Shown here one piece after another: positions 4,681-5,758 of a DNA stretch of 5,758 nucleotides. Every line of letters begins with the position of its first letter. Positions within the stretch are counted from its first letter, which is position 1. The notes under the pieces are model-generated. The model was not told where the DNA came from and did not search any database. It saw nothing but the letters and a program-made list of their open reading frames with translations. This DNA is from Acidobacteriota bacterium (GTDB taxonomy: Bacteria; Acidobacteriota; Vicinamibacteria; Vicinamibacterales; UBA2999): NCBI GenBank assembly GCA_020851835.1, contig JADZBZ010000442.1, forward strand, positions 1 through 5,758, read 5' to 3'. The translations under genes and the position numbers were made by a program.

Positions 4681-5758
4681 ATGCCCGCCACGACCATCTG
4701 GGACCAGATCCTCACCCTGATAGAAGGCAAGGTCGGCCAGCACAGCTTCTCCACCTGGTTCAAGCCAACGGCCCTCAAGACCGACCTGGGCCGTGCGCTG
4801 GTGATCCGGGTCCCGGCACCACTTTACGTCGAGTGGCTGCCTCGGCACTACTCGGTCGTGCTGGCCGAGGCGCTGACCGAGGTTGGACGAGGGCAGGTAC
4901 AGTTGGTCTTCGAAGTGGACGGCACCGAGGCGACGCCGGGCGCGATTCCCATGCCCGCACCCGGTCTTACGACCCCGGCCCCAACCACCACCCCCGAACG
5001 CCCGTTCCAGGTTGAGGAGCGTCCCAGTAGCGCGGCGTCACCGGTGATTCCGGGCGGTCTCAATCCCCGCTACACCTTCGACACGTTCATTGTTGGACCG
5101 TCGAACCAGTTCGCCCATGCCGCCTGCCGGGCCGTTGCCGAGGCGCCGTCGCGCTCCTATAACCCGCTATTCATCTACGGCGGCGTGGGACTGGGCAAGA
5201 CGCACTTGATGCACGCCATCGGCCACTACGTAGTGCAGCACAACCCCGCCCTGACGCTAACCTACATCTCGTCGGAGCGTTTCATGAACGAGATGATCAA
5301 CGCCGTCCGCTTCGATCGGGTGCTCGAATTCCGCTCCCGCTACCGGAGCGTGGACGTGCTGCTGGTGGATGACATCCAGTTCGTCTCGGGGAAGGAAGGC
5401 ACACAAACCGAGTTTTTCCACACCTTCAACGCCCTGCACGACGCGCAGAAGCAGATTGTCATCAGCAGCGATCGCCCACCACACGAGATCCCAGCGCTCG
5501 AGGAGCGCCTGAGATCCCGCTTCGAGTGGGGCCTCATCGCCGACATCCAGCCCCCGGATCTCGAGACAAAGACGGCCATCCTGAAGAAGAAGGCCGAAAC
5601 CGAAGCGGTGCCGCTGCCCGACACGGTCGCCATGTACATCGCCAGCCGCATCAAGTCGAACGTCCGTGAGCTCGAAGGATCGCTCATCCGGTTGCTCGCT
5701 TATGCGTCGCTCACTGGACGGCCGCTCACCATCGAGTTGGCGCAGGACGTGCTCAGGA
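4681..5758 (+). CDS. dnaA: Chromosomal replication initiator protein DnaA (3' end beyond window)
   Basis: DnaA binds DnaA boxes at oriC, oligomerises with ATP, melts the origin and helps load the DnaB helicase; it also represses its own gene in many bacteria. The frame is open for 359 residues to the window edge. Domain I starts IWDQILTLIEGKVGQHSFSTWF. A short proline/threonine-rich linker (about 82-125) follows. The AAA+ domain begins at YTFDTFIVGPSNQFAHAA (131-148) and shows Walker A GGVGLGKT (167-174), Walker B LLVDD (227-231), sensor I ISSDRPP from 261, the box VII RSRF with the presumed Arg finger Arg280, and sensor II NVRELEG with Arg329. The DNA-binding domain IV lies outside the window. 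ATG 4681 is the only plausible start: a TGA lies in frame at 4645-4647 and no other start codon occurs between. No good Shine-Dalgarno sequence precedes it. It is transcribed divergently from rpmH. Confidence 0.98.
   Translation, partial: MPATTIWDQILTLIEGKVGQHSFSTWFKPTALKTDLGRALVIRVPAPLYVEWLPRHYSVVLAEALTEVGRGQVQLVFEVDGTEATPGAIPMPAPGLTTPAPTTTPERPFQVEERPSSAASPVIPGGLNPRYTFDTFIVGPSNQFAHAACRAVAEAPSRSYNPLFIYGGVGLGKTHLMHAIGHYVVQHNPALTLTYISSERFMNEMINAVRFDRVLEFRSRYRSVDVLLVDDIQFVSGKEGTQTEFFHTFNALHDAQKQIVISSDRPPHEIPALEERLRSRFEWGLIADIQPPDLETKTAILKKKAETEAVPLPDTVAMYIASRIKSNVRELEGSLIRLLAYASLTGRPLTIELAQDVLR

Noticed and set aside
4521..5015. Frame opening at 4521 on the plus strand and running through the DnaA boxes into dnaA
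   Set aside because: It is in a different frame from DnaA, translates the palindromic control region, and has no family similarity; dnaA itself explains the sequence from 4681 onward.
1..5758. An undescribed multi-gene or mobile system in the window
   Set aside because: Every substantial stretch is explained by conserved origin-region housekeeping genes in standard order, with no transposase, integrase, terminal repeats, CRISPR array or compositional break visible.

Overview
This high-GC window is the chromosomal neighbourhood of the replication initiator gene dnaA, with the classic conserved set of genes on either side. The minus strand reads, from about 4447 down to 1: rpmH (ribosomal protein L34), rnpA (RNase P protein), yidD (membrane insertion factor), yidC (membrane insertase), jag/khpB (KH-R3H RNA-binding protein) and mnmE (tRNA-modification GTPase, missing only its extreme C-terminus at the left edge). 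dnaA reads rightwards from 4681 and is cut by the right edge after its AAA+ domain. The arrangement, the gram-negative type of YidC (large periplasmic domain and proline-rich linker) and the high GC content fit a diderm bacterium. Protein wording such as the YidC N-terminus suggests Acidobacteriota (perhaps a Vicinamibacteria-like lineage), but that placement is recall-based inference with modest confidence.

Layout. 1-1331 holds mnmE. 1332-1515 is a 184-base gap with a multi-part hairpin directly after the jag stop and a smaller hairpin next to the mnmE start. 1516-1962 is jag, 1970-3664 yidC, 3696-4010 yidD, 3889-4281 rnpA and 4283-4447 rpmH. 4448-4680 is the divergent intergenic region. It holds a good sigma-70-type promoter for rpmH, three identical DnaA boxes (two forming a 12-bp-arm palindrome), a separate perfect 11-bp inverted repeat, helically phased GCGG-type hexamers and a TTGACA element just before dnaA. 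This is a good candidate for the dnaA control region and/or part of oriC.

How the genes work together. The leftward block looks like one operon driven from the promoter at 4471-4500. It covers ribosome assembly (L34), tRNA 5' maturation (RnpA), membrane protein insertion (YidD, YidC), RNA binding (Jag/KhpB) and tRNA wobble-uridine modification (MnmE). Spacing is tight: 1 base between rpmH and rnpA, an out-of-frame overlap of more than 110 bases between rnpA and yidD, 31 bases between yidD and yidC, and 7 bases between yidC and jag. Both transcription units point away from the DnaA-box region, as expected if replication starts there.

I found no mobile element, CRISPR array, rRNA or tRNA, and no previously undescribed multi-gene system. 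The points worth a second look are the intergenic control architecture, an altered GXXG loop in the Jag KH domain, the forced rnpA/yidD overlap, and an Asn at the YidC groove position where E. coli has Arg366.
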